From Pterobdella sp. o SKG-2022 (lineage: Eukaryota; Annelida; Clitellata; Hirudinida; Piscicolidae), in the NCBI GenBank assembly GCA_964035795.1, contig OZ038327.1, forward strand, positions 2,659,553 to 2,723,552: a stretch of 64,000 nt of DNA, given 5' to 3'. A program made the translations under genes and the position numbers. Shown one piece after another: positions 1-43,550 of the stretch. Position 1 is the stretch's first letter. Every line of letters starts with the position of its first letter. A model generated the notes under the pieces. The model saw nothing but the letters and a program-made list of their open reading frames with translations. It was not told where the DNA came from and ran no database searches.

Positions 1-1
1 C

Positions 2-1254
2 GCCCTGGTAGGCAGCACCAAGGCACAAGTGCATCTGTATGATGTGCAAACCAACCAATCTGTCCTCACCCTCCTTTCACATCCTGGTCAGTTGGAGGGG
101 TGGGGTGATGGTGGGGGAGGGGGGATTTTTTTTAATGGGTGGGGATGTGAGAGGTTTTCAAGACATTTTTGGATGCCTTTTAGAACTTTTTCAGGTGTTT
201 GAGAAATTTTTTTAGTGTTGGTGGAGTTTGAATTGTTTGCTGGATGTTTGTAAAGGCAGAGATTGTTGACTGGGTGTGTGGTTCCGTTTTTATGTTTCAT
301 TTAATGTTTTTTCATATATATTTTTGTGACTATACACACAAACACACACAGAAGGGCCGACAAACGACCAGATAAACAGGGTGGTGAGTCATCCCACCTT
401 GCCCATCACCATCACTGCCCACGAAGATCGGCATATTAGACTCTTCGATAACAAATCAGGTTGGTGGTGTTGGGGGTGAGGTTGGATGGATTTGGGTTTG
501 AATGGGTAGATGTGATTTAATCAAGTGGATGTATATGGATGCCACACACCTCCCACACAAAAACTATCTGCGCACACCTGCTTAAAAAACACACGCCATA
601 TGTACACTCACTACCATACATACACTCACCACTACACATACACTCACGAACAAACACACAAACCTACCCACACAGGCAAAGTGATCCACTCAATGGTGGC
701 ACATCTGGATGCAGTCACATGCCTGGCTGTCGACCCCTCAGGTCTCTACCTCCTCTCTGGAAGTATGTGACTTTTTTTCTCATTTCTTCAATGTTAGTGA
801 TGATGATCATGATTTTTTGTCTTTTTCTGTATAATTATGTTAGTGGTGGGAATGGAGATATGATGGAGTGGTATGTATCCAATAGTGATGGTCATGGCAA
901 AATGGTGTTTGGAAAAATTACTGATAATATGAAGTACAATAGCCTGAATCTAAAAGTAAGGACAACAAACAAAGCTTTTATAAGGGTAGCTTACATTATC
1001 AAGTGATCACTTGATAATGTAAGTTAGCCTTATAAAAGCTTTGTGTCATTTAATAAATACTTTGTGTTTGTTGTCCTTACTAATAATAATAGTCGTCTCG
1101 TTCGTTTTCATGATGGTATGGGTGGGTATTTGTTTAATGGTAGTGATGATGGTCATGCACCTTTTTGTGTTTTTTTGTTTAATTATGTTAGTGGTGGTGG
1201 GGGTGGCGATGAATTTTTGAATCTCATGAGAATATACGATTGAAAGACGCTAAA

Positions 1255-1287
<33 letters not shown>

Positions 1288-1491
1288 ATAACCGTTCTCA
1301 TAACATCACTAACAATTGTAGGCCATGATTGCTCGATTCGTCTGTGGAGTTTGGAGACGAAGACATGTGTGCAAGAGATGACGTCACACCGGAAAAAGTT
1401 CGAAGAAGCCATCCATGATGTCACTTTCCATCCCGCCAAGCCTTTCGTTGCTTCGGCGGGCGCGGACGCTCTGGCGAAAGTTTTCGTTTGA
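2..1491 (+). CDS. STRN: Striatin-family WD40 protein, C-terminal part (5' partial)
   Basis: Striatins are scaffold subunits of the STRIPAK phosphatase-kinase complex (calmodulin-, caveolin- and PP2A-binding, with a C-terminal WD40 propeller). Only the last propeller blades are in the window. Coding exons are 2-86, 352-459, 676-762 and 1322-1491, all bounded by GT-AG sites with matching phase, giving 149 residues to a TGA stop at 1489-1491. Diagnostic blocks are INRVVSHPTLPITITAHEDR, HSMVAHLDAVTCLAVDPSG, HDCSIRLWSLETKTCVQEM and the terminal ASAGADALAKVFV, which is the usual exact C-terminus of striatins. Introns begin with G-rich tracts and end in CA-rich tracts ending CACACAG. The family assignment is firm; whether it matches striatin, SG2NA or zinedin cannot be said, since invertebrates usually have a single copy. 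The gene continues off the left edge. Confidence 0.95.
956..1080. repeat. Palindromic (fold-back) repeat in the last striatin intron
   Basis: An inverted repeat centred on AAGTGA/TCACTT at 1006/1007. The termini are GTAAGGACAACAAAC (956-970) and its complement GTTTGTTGTCCTTAC (1066-1080). The right arm carries about 20 extra bases (around 1045-1065), so the arms are unequal. It looks like a small MITE or fold-back element: no ORF, terminal inverted repeats only. A single right-arm copy sits at 11922-11998. Confidence 0.8.
1322..1491 (+). CDS. STRN: Striatin terminal coding exon
   Basis: Last exon, acceptor TTGTAG at 1316-1321. It completes the codon begun in exon 676-762 (A|GC, Ser), reads the SHDC...LWSL WD blade and the conserved VASAGADALAKVFV end, then TGA. 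Nothing downstream continues the reading frame. Confidence 0.95.
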
Positions 1492-1811
1492 TGATGTAAT
1501 AGCTAATGACGTCACGGTCGATTATTATGAAGTAATAATTATGACGTCTGTCGTTGATGATACGTGGAAGATTGTGGTTGGCTGGAGTATTCTTGTCGTT
1601 TTTTAATGTTTTGTTTTTAGGCGTGTGAGATTGTGTGTTTGTGTGCACGGACGGGAGTAGCTGTGCTTCTAAATACTTGTTTCTCCCTGTATATTTCTTT
1701 ATCTACCCGTATATTTGTCTCTGTATCTACCTATCTTTTTAACTGATGGTTGGAAGCTTGATTTTAAAGCTTGGCAAATTTTTTGTGAGTTTGTAACTGC
1801 GTTTTTTTTCT

Positions 1812-1813
<2 letters not shown>

Positions 1814-1880
<67 letters not shown>
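1814..1880. repeat. (GT)n microsatellite
   Basis: Uninterrupted GT dinucleotide run of about 33 units just downstream of the striatin stop. Confidence 0.97.
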
Positions 1881-1882
<2 letters not shown>

Positions 1883-1985
1883 GGTTGGAATGTATAAAGT
1901 GTTATTTAAATTTCATTTGAACACACATGAGACTTTGCAATTTAAAGTTGTCTAGTTTTCGTTGAAGTGTGCTAGGTTGGTTATC

Positions 1986-2057
1986 ATTATCTATCTTTTT
2001 ATCCCTCTATCTATCTATCCATCTATTTACCTATCTATCTATCTCTCTATCCATCTT

Positions 2058-2116
<59 letters not shown>

Positions 2117-2121
2117 GTCTA
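1986..2121. repeat. (TATC)n microsatellite
   Basis: TATC/ATCT tetranucleotide array, imperfect at the left, pure from about 2057 on. Confidence 0.97.
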
Positions 2122-3795
2122 ATGTTTTAGAAGATTTTTAGTTTACGGCGCCATTTTAGAGAGAGATCGTTAAAAGTTATTAATGATACTACATTCGTTA
2201 ATTAATAATATTATAATTATTGATGAAAACTTATAATCTAAATCTACTTTATTATCATTATTTCATTATTCTTTTAATTGTTTTTTAATGTTGTTGAGAA
2301 CTTTATTATTGTTATTATTAAAAAAATTATTATTATTTTTATTATTGGACAATTTATTATTATTATTATTATTATTTGTTTATTAATGTGAATAAAACAA
2401 TATAAAAATTTTCGTCTTTTTTCCTCCACACCTCCCATCCTGGCAAGAACTTCATGCACCTACCTTGTTATTTCTATTTTTATTGTTATTATTTCAATCA
2501 TTAATTTTTTTATTATTATTATTTATAGTGTTACTATTTCAATTTTCATTATTAATATTTTTTTATTCTAATTATCATTTGTCTTATTGTTATTTTTCCA
2601 ACTTTTTGATCTGACCCCATGCCTTTGGGAATATAAGATTCTAAACAATTATATGAATTTATTTTTATCGTTATTATTGCTATTATTTATATTATTATTA
2701 TTTTTGTTATTATTGATATTATTTTTTAAATTTATATTATTCTTATTATTCCTATTATTGTTATTAATTTTATTACTATTTTTTGATTATCTTTTTTATT
2801 ATTGCCATTATTTTTTCTATTAATACTTCTTTCTCCAATGATCATTACCATACAGCTAATCACCCAAACACCTGGCCTAGCATTTTTCGATGGCATGCTA
2901 ACATTTCGGAATAACTGAAGAAGATTGCTCATATAATCATGAGAACGATAATATAAATTAATGTATTATTATTTTTATTGCTATTATTATCTATTATTCT
3001 TATTTTTTGCTATAATGGTATTTTACGTTCACATAAGATCAGTTATCATTCGATATCATTGTATTTGACTATTTTTTAATATTTTCCTTCAATCCTGGTA
3101 TAGGACATTCTCAATATTTATTTAATATGATACAATATTATTTCAAAATATTATTTATTTTAATATATTTTTTTGCTCTTCAAGTGGATTCAATGATTTG
3201 GGCTGACAACCCAATACTAACGTAAGAGTTTGAAGGCGCTTGTTGGATAGGGTTATTAAATTTTTTAATTTTGTTTATTATTTTCGTTATTATGGTTATT
3301 ATTGTTTTTTAAAAATAATTTTCATAGTTCTTAATTTTTGTTTAAATTATTATTTTATCGATATTACTGTAATTAGTAGCATTATGTATATAATAATTAA
3401 TATTCATATTTTCGAAATAATTTTTCATTATTGCTAATGTTGAATTATCAAGATCATTATCATCACTACACATACTTGACCTAGCACATTGTCTCCTACC
3501 ATTGCCACTATGTTATCAGTTGTTCTTTGAAGTAGTTTTTTATTAACAAATAATTAATAGTGATATATTATTATTTTCACCGTTTCTTTTTTTCTAATTT
3601 TTTTATTATTTCTTATTTTTTTTAATGATTTCTATTATTTTTTTTATTATGCTGTCATAATCTTCGTCGCACCTTGCTTTCATCCATTGTATTCTTTTTT
3701 GTATTATTGATATTCCCTTATTTTTATTTGTGTTATTTATATCATTATTATGATTTTTATGAAATATTTATTTATTGTTTTTATTATTGATATTG

Positions 3796-3976
3796 TCCAT
3801 CTATCTAACTATCCATCTATTTCTACCTATCTGTCTATCTATCTATCTATCCATTTATCTATATATCTGTCTATCTATTTATTTATCTATCTATCTATCT
3901 ACTTATCTATCTATATCTATCTACCTATCCATCTATCCCTCTGTCCATCTATATCTCTCTATTTATCTATCTATAT
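3796..3976. repeat. Imperfect (TATC)n array
   Basis: ATCT/ATCC tetranucleotide array with many single-base variants. It reads as Tyr-Leu-Ser-Ile repeats in several frames, which is an artefact of the repeat. Confidence 0.95.
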
Positions 3977-5005
3977 TCATGATCATTTTTATTAGTTTTC
4001 ATTGATGTTCTTCACCTTTATATTGTGCCATAAAGCTTTAGATGTGTCGTTTATGTTTTATACCGTCTTGACTATTATTGATATTTCTATTGTTTTTTCT
4101 ATTATTATTATTATTTTTTTTTTTAATTATTAATTATCTTTCCTTATTGATAATACTTTCTTAAATTCTCATTAGCTTTTTCATGTTTTCACCATTATGA
4201 TTGTCAAATGCTCATCATCATTAATTACACATACATTATCCAACTATTGCGTGTGTCTTTCATTCTTTGCGTCTTGTTTAATTGACTGTTCTTAATATTA
4301 TTTTCTATGTTCTTATTACTATTGTTTCATTTTAATTTTTTCCATAGTATTGATTTTTCTTTTATAATTTATAATATTTTATTTTCTGTTAAAGTTATTT
4401 TATTTTTTTTATGGATAACAGAGTTTTCTGTGTTATCTACAAACTTGTGTCGGCTCATTTGAATCCATTATCAATTTTTTACCAGTTTGTATTTTTTTTT
4501 TTTCTTTTAAATCAAACATTTAGCTTTTTTTTTTAATTTTTATGTTTTTTTTATTATTTTTATCATGATATTTTTTTAAAATTTCTGTTTTTTTAAATAT
4601 TTTTATTATTATTATTATTTTTATTATTATTATTATCTTTATTGGCTTTCCATCTTATTATTCATCTCATGTATCTCGACTGTATAAATTCACGTCATCA
4701 ACACCACTATTATTTATTTATCATTTTTTTTATTTCTTTTTATTATTGCTATATTTTTTTATTTATAAATATTGTTATTCTTTTTCTATTGCTATTATTT
4801 TTTATATCGCTACTATTATCCCTATTATTATTGTTTTTTTTATTATTTTTGTTATTATGGCTTAATCAATACAACTGTCACATCGTATTATTGCATCTTT
4901 TCGTTAAGTAATTATAATGCCGATTTGTTCCAGTAATTTCACAATTAAATCTATAAATATACATTTGTGTGTACAAATATAATTATAAATACATTCATGT
5001 ATAAC

Positions 5006-5091
5006 TAAACATGCATACATATATACATACATGCATACATACATACATACATACATACATACATACATACATACATACATACATACATACA
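5006..5091. repeat. (CATA)n microsatellite
   Basis: ACAT/CATA tetranucleotide array with a few CATG variants at each end. Confidence 0.97.
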
Positions 5092-8000
5092 TGTCTGCAT
5101 ACTTATGTCTGTAGTGAAAAGCTAATAATAATATGTTGAGTTGGCTTATTAAATTTTAATATTCATTTGAATTCATTCAGTAAATATTAATATTTAGTTT
5201 GATTTTCTTATTAATTTCATTTTTAATTATATTTTTTCATTAATAATAATAGTAATAACAATAATATTAGTTAAAATAATAATAGTAATAATAATAATAA
5301 TAACTATTTATATAGCGCCAAGGAAAGCAACTGAGTCGCCCAAATACTACTAATAGTAGTAGTTGAGGTTGTCTATTGGATTTAGAATTTGATTACCGAA
5401 CATATGAGTGATGGTCAAGTTAGTAGGCAAACACCGCCTATAATTGCCCATAATTTCTAATATGTCTTGATCGATATTTATTATGTTGATTTGATTCAAT
5501 TATTTTATATTCGAATATAATTTTAATGATTTTGTAACCTAATCCGTTTATTATCGGGATTTCCGTATATATTATTTGAATCAATTATCTGATATTTTGA
5601 ATCCGTTTTTATTGAATATTTAATCATAATTATCTTATATTATTAACCCATTCATATTAATCATCGAAACAAAAATTATAATTCCTAAACACATGCCCTC
5701 TTCTTTATTATCTTTTGTTGCTCCGTCACAATAAACCTATGTTTGACTCCGTCTGCTGGTGTAGCTGGATAGATAGATGGATCGCAAAGATGCGAAAAGT
5801 GGTTAAAAAGTATAAAATTACGAATGAGCTGAAGTGTTGTTAAGTCCCAGAGTTTTTAGGCCACAGGCAGATAGCATCTACATTGAAACAGACAGGTAGG
5901 TGTATATTTCAGTAATCTTCACCCATCTGTTCTGCTATCTTTTCACATCTCACATAACTTAATGCATTTATTTTATTAGACTTATCATAGGGTGAGTGAT
6001 TCAGGAAGAAATGCCAATTCCAACTCAGAGTCAGAGGCGATAGTGTTTAACACTAAACTAAAACCGGCATTTGTAAGCAGAGTGCCATGATTAACTAAAG
6101 AGTTGAAAAATGTCACTTGAAATATCATGATTAATGGAATTATGTCAGCCATTGTGTGAGATCAATTGTGCAACGAAACCCTATCAGGAGCGGACCAATG
6201 GCGGACTTGAAAACTAGTAAGCAGAGATTATAACGTCGATTTAAAAAAATTTTTCAAAAAACTTCACACATTTTTCTATTTTTATTCGGTACATCTATAT
6301 TGAAAATAAATAAATTCCAGAAGCTGGCGAACGTCTAGTTTTCCGACTAGTGCAGAGCTAAATATTATAATGAAAAAATTATCGATAAAATGATAAAATT
6401 ACTTGGTACAACTGGACACAATAGTTCATAGGTTTATAATGCACGAAGCATATCGATTTTATGAGAAGTCACCCCTCTAGGTCTGTTAGTGAATCGAAGA
6501 GCTTAGCCATTATAAACTTATGAACCACTGTGTTCAGTTGAATCATGGTTTGTAGGATAATATTTAAATGAAAAAATATATATTTGCTATGCAAAATTGT
6601 TAAGTAACAATTCAAAAAGTAATTGTGGTAGAAAATAATAAATATAATAAAATAAATATATTTATGATGAAATAATTGAAAACGATGAAGGTGTGTGTGT
6701 ATGGTGTCAATCATTTGGAGTTAATTACAAGGGTTTTGTTATCATTATTATGCAAAAAAATCTATTATGAAATTCTGAAAATATTTGAGATTTGAAACAC
6801 ATTCAAAACAATTACGGTCCAAGATTACGCATTAAAAAACCTTTTAGATTTAATTTTGCTTGCAATCCAAAAAAAAAACCGTGGATAAAACAAGAAAAAA
6901 ATAAAATAAAAAAAAGATATATATTAATATATTTTTCTTCAATATTTCATAAAAATAATAATGAATCAACATATCTTTCTACATTTAAAAACCAACTGTA
7001 AATGGTTATTCAATTTTGAGTACTGGCCGAACAGTTTTTTCAAGTTTATTAGGGTTTACGAATGCTAGTAAAAATTATTTCTTCATATAAAGACTGATAA
7101 CAACTCATACTAGACAATTGATGAAGATAGGGTAAATTTATGTGTAACAATTAAAGTGCTTTTGGGAACTTATGCTTGAAACAAAATAGAATAATAAAAA
7201 AATAAGAAACAAGGATAATAATAAAGAAAAAGAAACAATAATAATAAAAATTATGAATAAAATGATAATAAAAAAATAATAAGCAATGTTAATAAAAAAA
7301 ATAAAATAAAATAAATGATGATATTGAGAAAATCTAACATAATAATAGAAATTCCAATAAGTATTTTGATTAATATTTTATTGAAATTATCAATTTATTA
7401 TTAATATGCTTTGGTACACTGAAAGATCATATAGAAAAAATTCTATATAATATATATTAACAGTTCATATGAGATAAAAAGATTCTAGAACCTTCTTCTG
7501 AAGTTTGAATAATAATATTAGTATGCTTCATGAAGATTATGAATATATTAATTATAATTATGATTTTTTTTTATTCGTTTTTATTATTTATTTTTATTTA
7601 TTATTGTTATTATATCTTGTTTTGGTTTATATTTATTTTCTGAAATTTCCTATAAAAAAAAGAATTAATTTTCTTATTTTGTTTTTATTTATTAAAATAA
7701 CTATTTTTATTATTATTTTTTATGACTTTTTCGTTCATTTATATTGCTCATTGGCAATTTCTCGTTTATATTCATTGAAAAAATTAAGTGTTATATCCAT
7801 TTGTGGTATCATTAGTCGCTCCAAGATGAACTATTCATGATGAAAAATTAATTAATTAAACAAATTGTATTTCGAGAAACTGATTTTTAAAAAATCGAAA
7901 AAAAATTATGGAAACTAATGGAAAAAATAACAATAAAAATAAATAGGGCTATAATTAGAATAATTGAAAAAAAAATGACAAAAAAACAATAATAGGAATA

Positions 8001-9148
8001 AAATAATGGAAATAAATTAATAATAAACATTATAACCATTCCCATGAAACCCTCATAACAACATCGTGACGAGAAACTGACGTGGAAACATTATGAGGGT
8101 GTTTAGGACTTATAATCATTAGCTTTGAGACAAGTGCAATCATACAAACAATAAAAATAATAAAAATAATGATAATAATAAGAATAAACAAAAATAATAA
8201 ACATAATAACCATAATCATAGTAATAGAAATTAGATAATAAAAATAATGAAAAATAATCATAATAAGAACACCAATCAAAGTAAATCGAAATGACGTCAA
8301 TATACCGAAGAGAATAGTTTTAAAACACGTAATCTTGGGAAGTTCCAAAATAAACAAACTTTTGTTATTTTTTGAGATTTAAGTATTTCGTTTTGGATCA
8401 AGTGTAAAATAGAACTATCTTTGCGGAAGTTCGCTTTTAAAACTTCCGGAAAAGATTGTAAATATAATCAAGATTATTTGATATTTTTGTAGAAAAATAA
8501 TAATGATATCGTTAATGCGACAACAAACACGTAACAAGATGAGAATTTATGTAAAAAAAAACAATCAAAATATTTGAAAAAGCAAAAAATTATAAAAAAT
8601 ATATAATAAAAGTGTAAGAATATTTTAAAAATATATATATAACGAATAAAAAAAAATAAGAACAAAATTGATAGTAATAAGATTTTCAAAAATTTTGCAA
8701 TTATTATTTTGAAAAAATAAATATTGGAAGTTATACAATGATAATCCAAATTTATTCTTCATAACATGAAAAATGTTACGTCATATTCAAATGGAGAAGA
8801 GCTTCTCAAAAATGCAAAATTTTGAGTTTTTTGAAATTCTGAGAACGTTTTTGATTTTTTAATAATTTCGAAAAATATAAAAATAATGATTAAATAAGGA
8901 TAATAATAAAAATGAGAATAAAAAAAAAATAATAATTATAATTATTATTATAAAAATAAGAATAATAATAAGAATAAAAAGAATAAAATAATAATGAAAA
9001 TAATAATAATAATAAAACCAATAATAATAATAAAAATACAAATGATAATAAAAAAAATAAAATATAATATAATAAGAATAATAATAACAGTAATAATAAA
9101 AACAATGAGAATCATATTCACAGTGATCGGAGTATTTCATGATTAACC

Positions 9149-9181
<33 letters not shown>

Positions 9182-9195
9182 CAGCATAATAACAC

Positions 9196-9243
<48 letters not shown>
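9149..9243. repeat. (AAT)n microsatellite
   Basis: Trinucleotide AAT/ATA array, interrupted once by an ACAGCATAATAACACT stretch at about 9181-9196. Confidence 0.95.
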
Positions 9244-9244
<1 letters not shown>

Positions 9245-9701
9245 GAAAAAAAAACGAAAATAACATAAATAATAACAATAAAAAAATTATTATGATTTTA
9301 TTTGCCTCTTCAAGTCATTCCATGTACATCCACAAAAATATTGAGTAGAAAAAAATAAAAAAAAACAAAAAGAAGAATTTGAAAAAATCATGATAAAATA
9401 AAATTGAAAAATAAAAACAAAAATAAAAAAATGAATTTAAAGCAAATCAGAACTACACTATGATTTGGCAAACATTCACGCTGACTTGAGATGCCAAGTA
9501 GGCGCTATAAAAATGAAATTTTTTTTTGGTAAAAACTAAATTGTTTGAAAATGAAAAATATTTAATAATCAAAAAAAAAATTCATAATAAAAAAATAATC
9601 AAAACAGCAAAAATACTAGGCAATTTACAATTTTGTATATCAAAATAATTTGCAATTTTTTTCGCATTATTAGAAAAACATAAAAAACCATTTGAAAAAG
9701 G

Positions 9702-9932
9702 ATCATCATCATCACCTTCATCATCATCTTTTTCATCATTGACTCCATATTTTTCGTGTTCATCATCGTCCCCCCCACCACACATCATCATCATCATCAT
9801 CATCATCATAATCATCACCACCCACATCATCATAATCATCACCACCGACATCATCATAATCATCACCACCCACATCATCATTATCATCACCACCCACATC
9901 ATCATAATCATCACCACCCACATCATCATAAA
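9702..9932. repeat. CAT-based 24 bp minisatellite
   Basis: A (CAT)n core at 9783-9810 grades into about five copies of a 24 bp unit containing ATCATAATCATCACCACC, with single-base variants (CCGAC for CCCAC, ATTATC for ATAATC). The His-rich or Asp/Val-rich ORFs across it are repeat translations. Confidence 0.93.
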
Positions 9933-11160
9933 TATAATATAATAAAAACATTTAAAAAAAAATTAGAGTGAAATGCAGACGGACAAACAAGCATACAAAC
10001 GAACATATCAACACGAACGTGCGGTAATACTAGTTTTTTTTAAGATCATTATCATCACCACAGTGTTTAAAGTGTACAAACAAAAAAACCGTAACTTGAA
10101 ATAAAAATAATAATAATCATAACAATAATAATAATAAAAGTTGAACAATGATTTACATTGTAATGCAGTGCTAGGTGGGTGCTGAGACAATATCAATTTA
10201 ATAATAAACATAATAATAAATATTTAGATTAATAATAAAAAAATAAAAAAAATAAATATGATATTAATAATAAAATAGAGATAAGCCTAAAAATAAAACC
10301 TTAATATGAAACAAGCGATATTTTCAAAAACCAACAATCACAACAATAATGAAAACCAAAAAAAAGCAGCGATAATAAATATGAAAAAAAAACAAAAATA
10401 ATAAAAATAAAAAATAAAAATAATAGAAAAAAAAGAATGAAAAACAAGAATAAAAATGAGTTTAATAACACAAATGCTTTCATAACAGAAACAAAGTAGT
10501 AGAAACACGTTTAATTCCTAAGCTCATTATGTATTCAAGAAGTCATTACATATTCATGAAAACCACTAAAATGAGAAAAATTTCATCACCGTTATAACGT
10601 TTTGAGAGTTATTTTCAGAAGTTATGAAGATTTATGATTGGCTGTTACACATTGTTGGATATAAATAGAAATTTTAAAGTGTTACTAATAATAGCTTCAA
10701 GCTATTTTTAGTAAACACTAATACTGAATACTAATATTCAATATTAATGCCTTATTATTTGTATTACCGAATGCATTGTAGGTAATAATTCCAGCCATAT
10801 TAACAACAATAATAATTATAACAAAAATAATAAAGGTGCCGATTATTATTATTATTTTTTGTAGGAATGTCATGCAGATCGATAATGGCGCCAAAACCAT
10901 TTAAAAGTGAAAAGAGATTAAATACTAATATACTGCACATCCCTCTTCCTTGGTAACTTTTTCTATCATGTCTATTGCATTTATCGCTCAAAGCGTCTAA
11001 TAGTAATAATAAAAACAATAAACAATAAAAATAATCAGAGATTATTATTATTGTTATTATTCAAAACGCCATGGCTTAGTTCGTCATTTTTGACACTTAC
11101 AAAGATGTTTTTTGGGTAACTAAGCACACTCTTATCTATTAAGATCATTATCATCATCTT

Positions 11161-11190
11161 CTTTTTTGTCATCATCATAATCATCATAAC

Positions 11191-11256
<66 letters not shown>

Positions 11257-11258
11257 AA
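11161..11258. repeat. (CAT)n microsatellite
   Basis: CAT trinucleotide array, pure from about 11191 to 11255, close to the 3' end of GRK2. Confidence 0.95.
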
Positions 11259-11461
11259 CCACATTATTGATCCACTTCAACAAAAAAATCAAACGAAACG
11301 TTACCAGCTTCAAAGACAACACACAGCTCCACAAATCCTAACAATCTTCCATTTCATCCTACTATAAACTTAACTTCAACCTAGCACATCCATCTTTTCT
11401 GGCCCATGCACCTATATCAACCTGCAATAGACTCCCACCCTTTCTACGGCACCCAATCCCC

Positions 11462-40788
<29,327 letters not shown>

Positions 40789-42022
40789 TGTTCAGATCGA
40801 TTTTGAAGTCTTTCAACAATTTGAAACGATAATTGACTAGTTTTATGACTTTATATTTACAATTGTTAGTTTTTTTCAGTGTGTGAAATCGACAAAAATC
40901 CGCAAGAGTGTAACAACTAGTATTAACTTTTAAAAATGTTTAAACACCTAACTATACTATCAGACGATTATTAATTCCTCAGAGTTAACTGAAAATAACT
41001 CCAAATTTAGAAACATTTGAAATGTTTATGATTCTACAGAGATAAAAATCTTCGCAAATTACGACGAAAAGCTTCATACTAATTATTCTTATGTTAATTT
41101 ATCGTTTGTAGTCAAAACTTGCAGACTTTAAATAAACTTTTTGATATTTTTTAACAAATAATTTCAAATTTATGTAAATTCAAACCAAACTTAACTGAAT
41201 TCTAATTACATTTGAAGTCATTGCATTATAAAGTTAAATATCAGCTTTGTATATAAACGCTTTTCTAAAAAAGTTCAAAACCAATTTATTTCTCAATCAA
41301 AATTGTAAATAAAATTCAAAATAATTTTAATTTGTAGTTTGTTTTAGTATATAGTTGGATTGTAATAAAAAGTGTTCAGTTCGTGCACACAAATGTACAA
41401 CACACATCTAGTTTCGTTTTTTTTTTCGTTTTTCTGTTTGTTTCACTGTTTGAATTTTCAAAATTTATCCACTAAACTATTTTTTTAACTTTTTCTCCAA
41501 AATTTTGGCTACTTTTATGTGAAATGTTTAACTAATTTTAATAAAACTCAAATTGTCGGATCAGTCAAACCTATTTGAAAAAATTTTTTTTTATTGAAAA
41601 TTAAAACAATTTTTTTGTCACAATGAGAATTTTCTTTTAAGCTGATTTATTTTAGTTATTAAAAATCACAAGAATGAAACGCTACAAAATAATTAGTGTT
41701 TATATTACTCGTATCAGATCGTCCTCTTAAATACATAATAAAAACTGGAAATACAAACAGCCTCTACTTTGAAAATTTTTAAACAACTTTTTAGAACAAA
41801 AAATGAAATAACATCGGTGAAAATAATTTAAATTTTACATTTAACATCTTGTAAACTTCTGGTATTCCAATTCTCGGTGAGTCCTTGTTCCGAAAACAGA
41901 CAAAGATATCACCAATCATTTTGATAAAAGTTTTTTTAACCGAACTTCAATTTTAAACAACAAAATTGATATAAATATTGTTTTTAGATTTTTTTTTCTA
42001 TTTTAAAAGATTTTTTGGGACA
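40789..42022. promoter_or_regulatory. Head-to-head spacer between GRK2 and CK1 gamma starts
   Basis: The two ATGs (40788 on -, 42023 on +) are 1.2 kb apart and divergent, so both promoters and 5' UTRs must lie here or be reached by upstream untranslated exons. The sequence is AT-rich but poorer in simple repeats than the flanking introns. No TATA, Inr or CpG island can be assigned with confidence. Confidence 0.5.
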
Positions 42023-42179
42023 ATGAATACCAAAAAGAAAGAATCAAAATCAGGCGAAGTGAACAAAAAAGACACCAACCAACCGACAAATGCAACATCA
42101 GAAAATGTTCTGATGGTGGGACCAAATTTTCGAGTGGGAAAGAAAATCGGAAGCGGGAACTTCGGAGAACTAAGAATAG
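42023..42179 (+). CDS. CSNK1G: CK1 gamma first coding exon
   Basis: The ATG at 42023 follows an AT-rich leader with CAATG context. It encodes a Lys/Ser/Asn-rich N-terminus ([16 protein letters not shown]) and the glycine loop [12 protein letters not shown], then donor G|GTTTAT. Confidence 0.93.
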
Positions 42180-42885
42180 GTTTATTTTGTCATCCATATC
42201 TAAAATTTTTGGAAACTAGAATAGGGGGTTATCTTTTTAGAATATTTTCACTATGTTCTTCAAAATTCAAAAAAATATAATTCATTTAATATTTCTTCAC
42301 AACCTGATACCCTCAACCATATAAACATATATATTACTTGTATAATTAAGCATAATTAAAACCTACACTGAATTTCGATCAACTCAATACTGCTACAAGT
42401 ATATCATAATTTATATTTAACCAATTTCAACCATGGTTTTCAGGCAAAAACCTTTACACTACAGAACATGTTGCTATCAAACTAGTGAGTTTTCATCTTG
42501 AATCATCATAATTTGCTACTCCATTTTACCACTATTTTTCAACTAATACCACCATTATTTTCCATCTGATACCACCATTATTTTTGGCCATATCACCATT
42601 GTTTTCACCCTATTCCACTTTCACATATCACTATTGTCTCCACCTTATGCCACCATAATTTTCACCCCAACATCACCATGATTTGACTTTACTGTTTTTG
42701 AATCACCATCAACCTCATACCACCATTATGTCTTTATCACTGTCATCATAATCTTTTGATACCATATCACCAAAATTTTTTAACCTCCTATTATTAGCAT
42801 GTCTTTTTATATCTTCCATGATGATGTCATTTGTTATGCTTAATATTTGTGAATACTGAATTTGAGGAAAAAAAATTGTTCAAAT

Positions 42886-42979
<94 letters not shown>

Positions 42980-43456
42980 AACTATTATATCATTTGAAAA
43001 AAAAATTCAGTATGTGATGAAACTTCAAAATCTTCATTTTGAATTCTCATATTTATTTAATAAATTAATTTTTTATTTTTAAAACTATTTTTTGGTTATA
43101 TAGTGGTCTAATATTTGTCAGTCTGCTTATATCTTCAAAATTATTACTAGTTGTCCAATTTTTTATAATCTGTCTTTCTGTCAGACTTTTTGTATATTCA
43201 TTCATTTGTCTGACTATATATCTCTATTTGACTGAATTTTTCTCTATCTATTTGTCGAATTTTATAGATATCTATCTGTCTGTCTAACTTTTTATATATA
43301 TCTTTCTGTTTGTCTATCTTCATGTCTAGATATGTAACTTGTTCAAATATCCATTTTTCTATTTCATTCATTTTCTATCTAGTTTAAACTTCATTTGTTT
43401 GTTTTTAAATCTATTTTTAAACTAAACTTCAATTTCATTATCAATCGTCAGTCATT

Positions 43457-43550
<94 letters not shown>

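Larger units (their letters stand above)
1492..11461. other. Convergent intergenic region, simple-repeat rich
   Basis: About 10 kb between the striatin stop and the predicted GRK2 stop, so the two genes end tail to tail. No conserved coding block was recognised on either strand. Contents: (GT)n 1814-1880, (TATC)n 1986-2121 and 3796-3976, ATT-rich low complexity from about 2170 to 4900, (CATA)n 5006-5091, more unique-looking sequence 5300-7150, AAT/ATA-rich low complexity 7180-10490, a CATCATAATCATCACCACC minisatellite 9702-9932 and (CAT)n 11161-11258. Long ORFs here are translations of simple repeats. Confidence 0.7.

Noticed and set aside
7505..7840. 111-codon hydrophobic ORF
   Set aside because: Phe/Ile/Tyr/Leu bias expected from T-rich sequence; no conserved block.
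9702..9932. Regular repeat spacing considered as a CRISPR array
   Set aside because: Units are contiguous without unique spacers, in an animal genome; it is a minisatellite.
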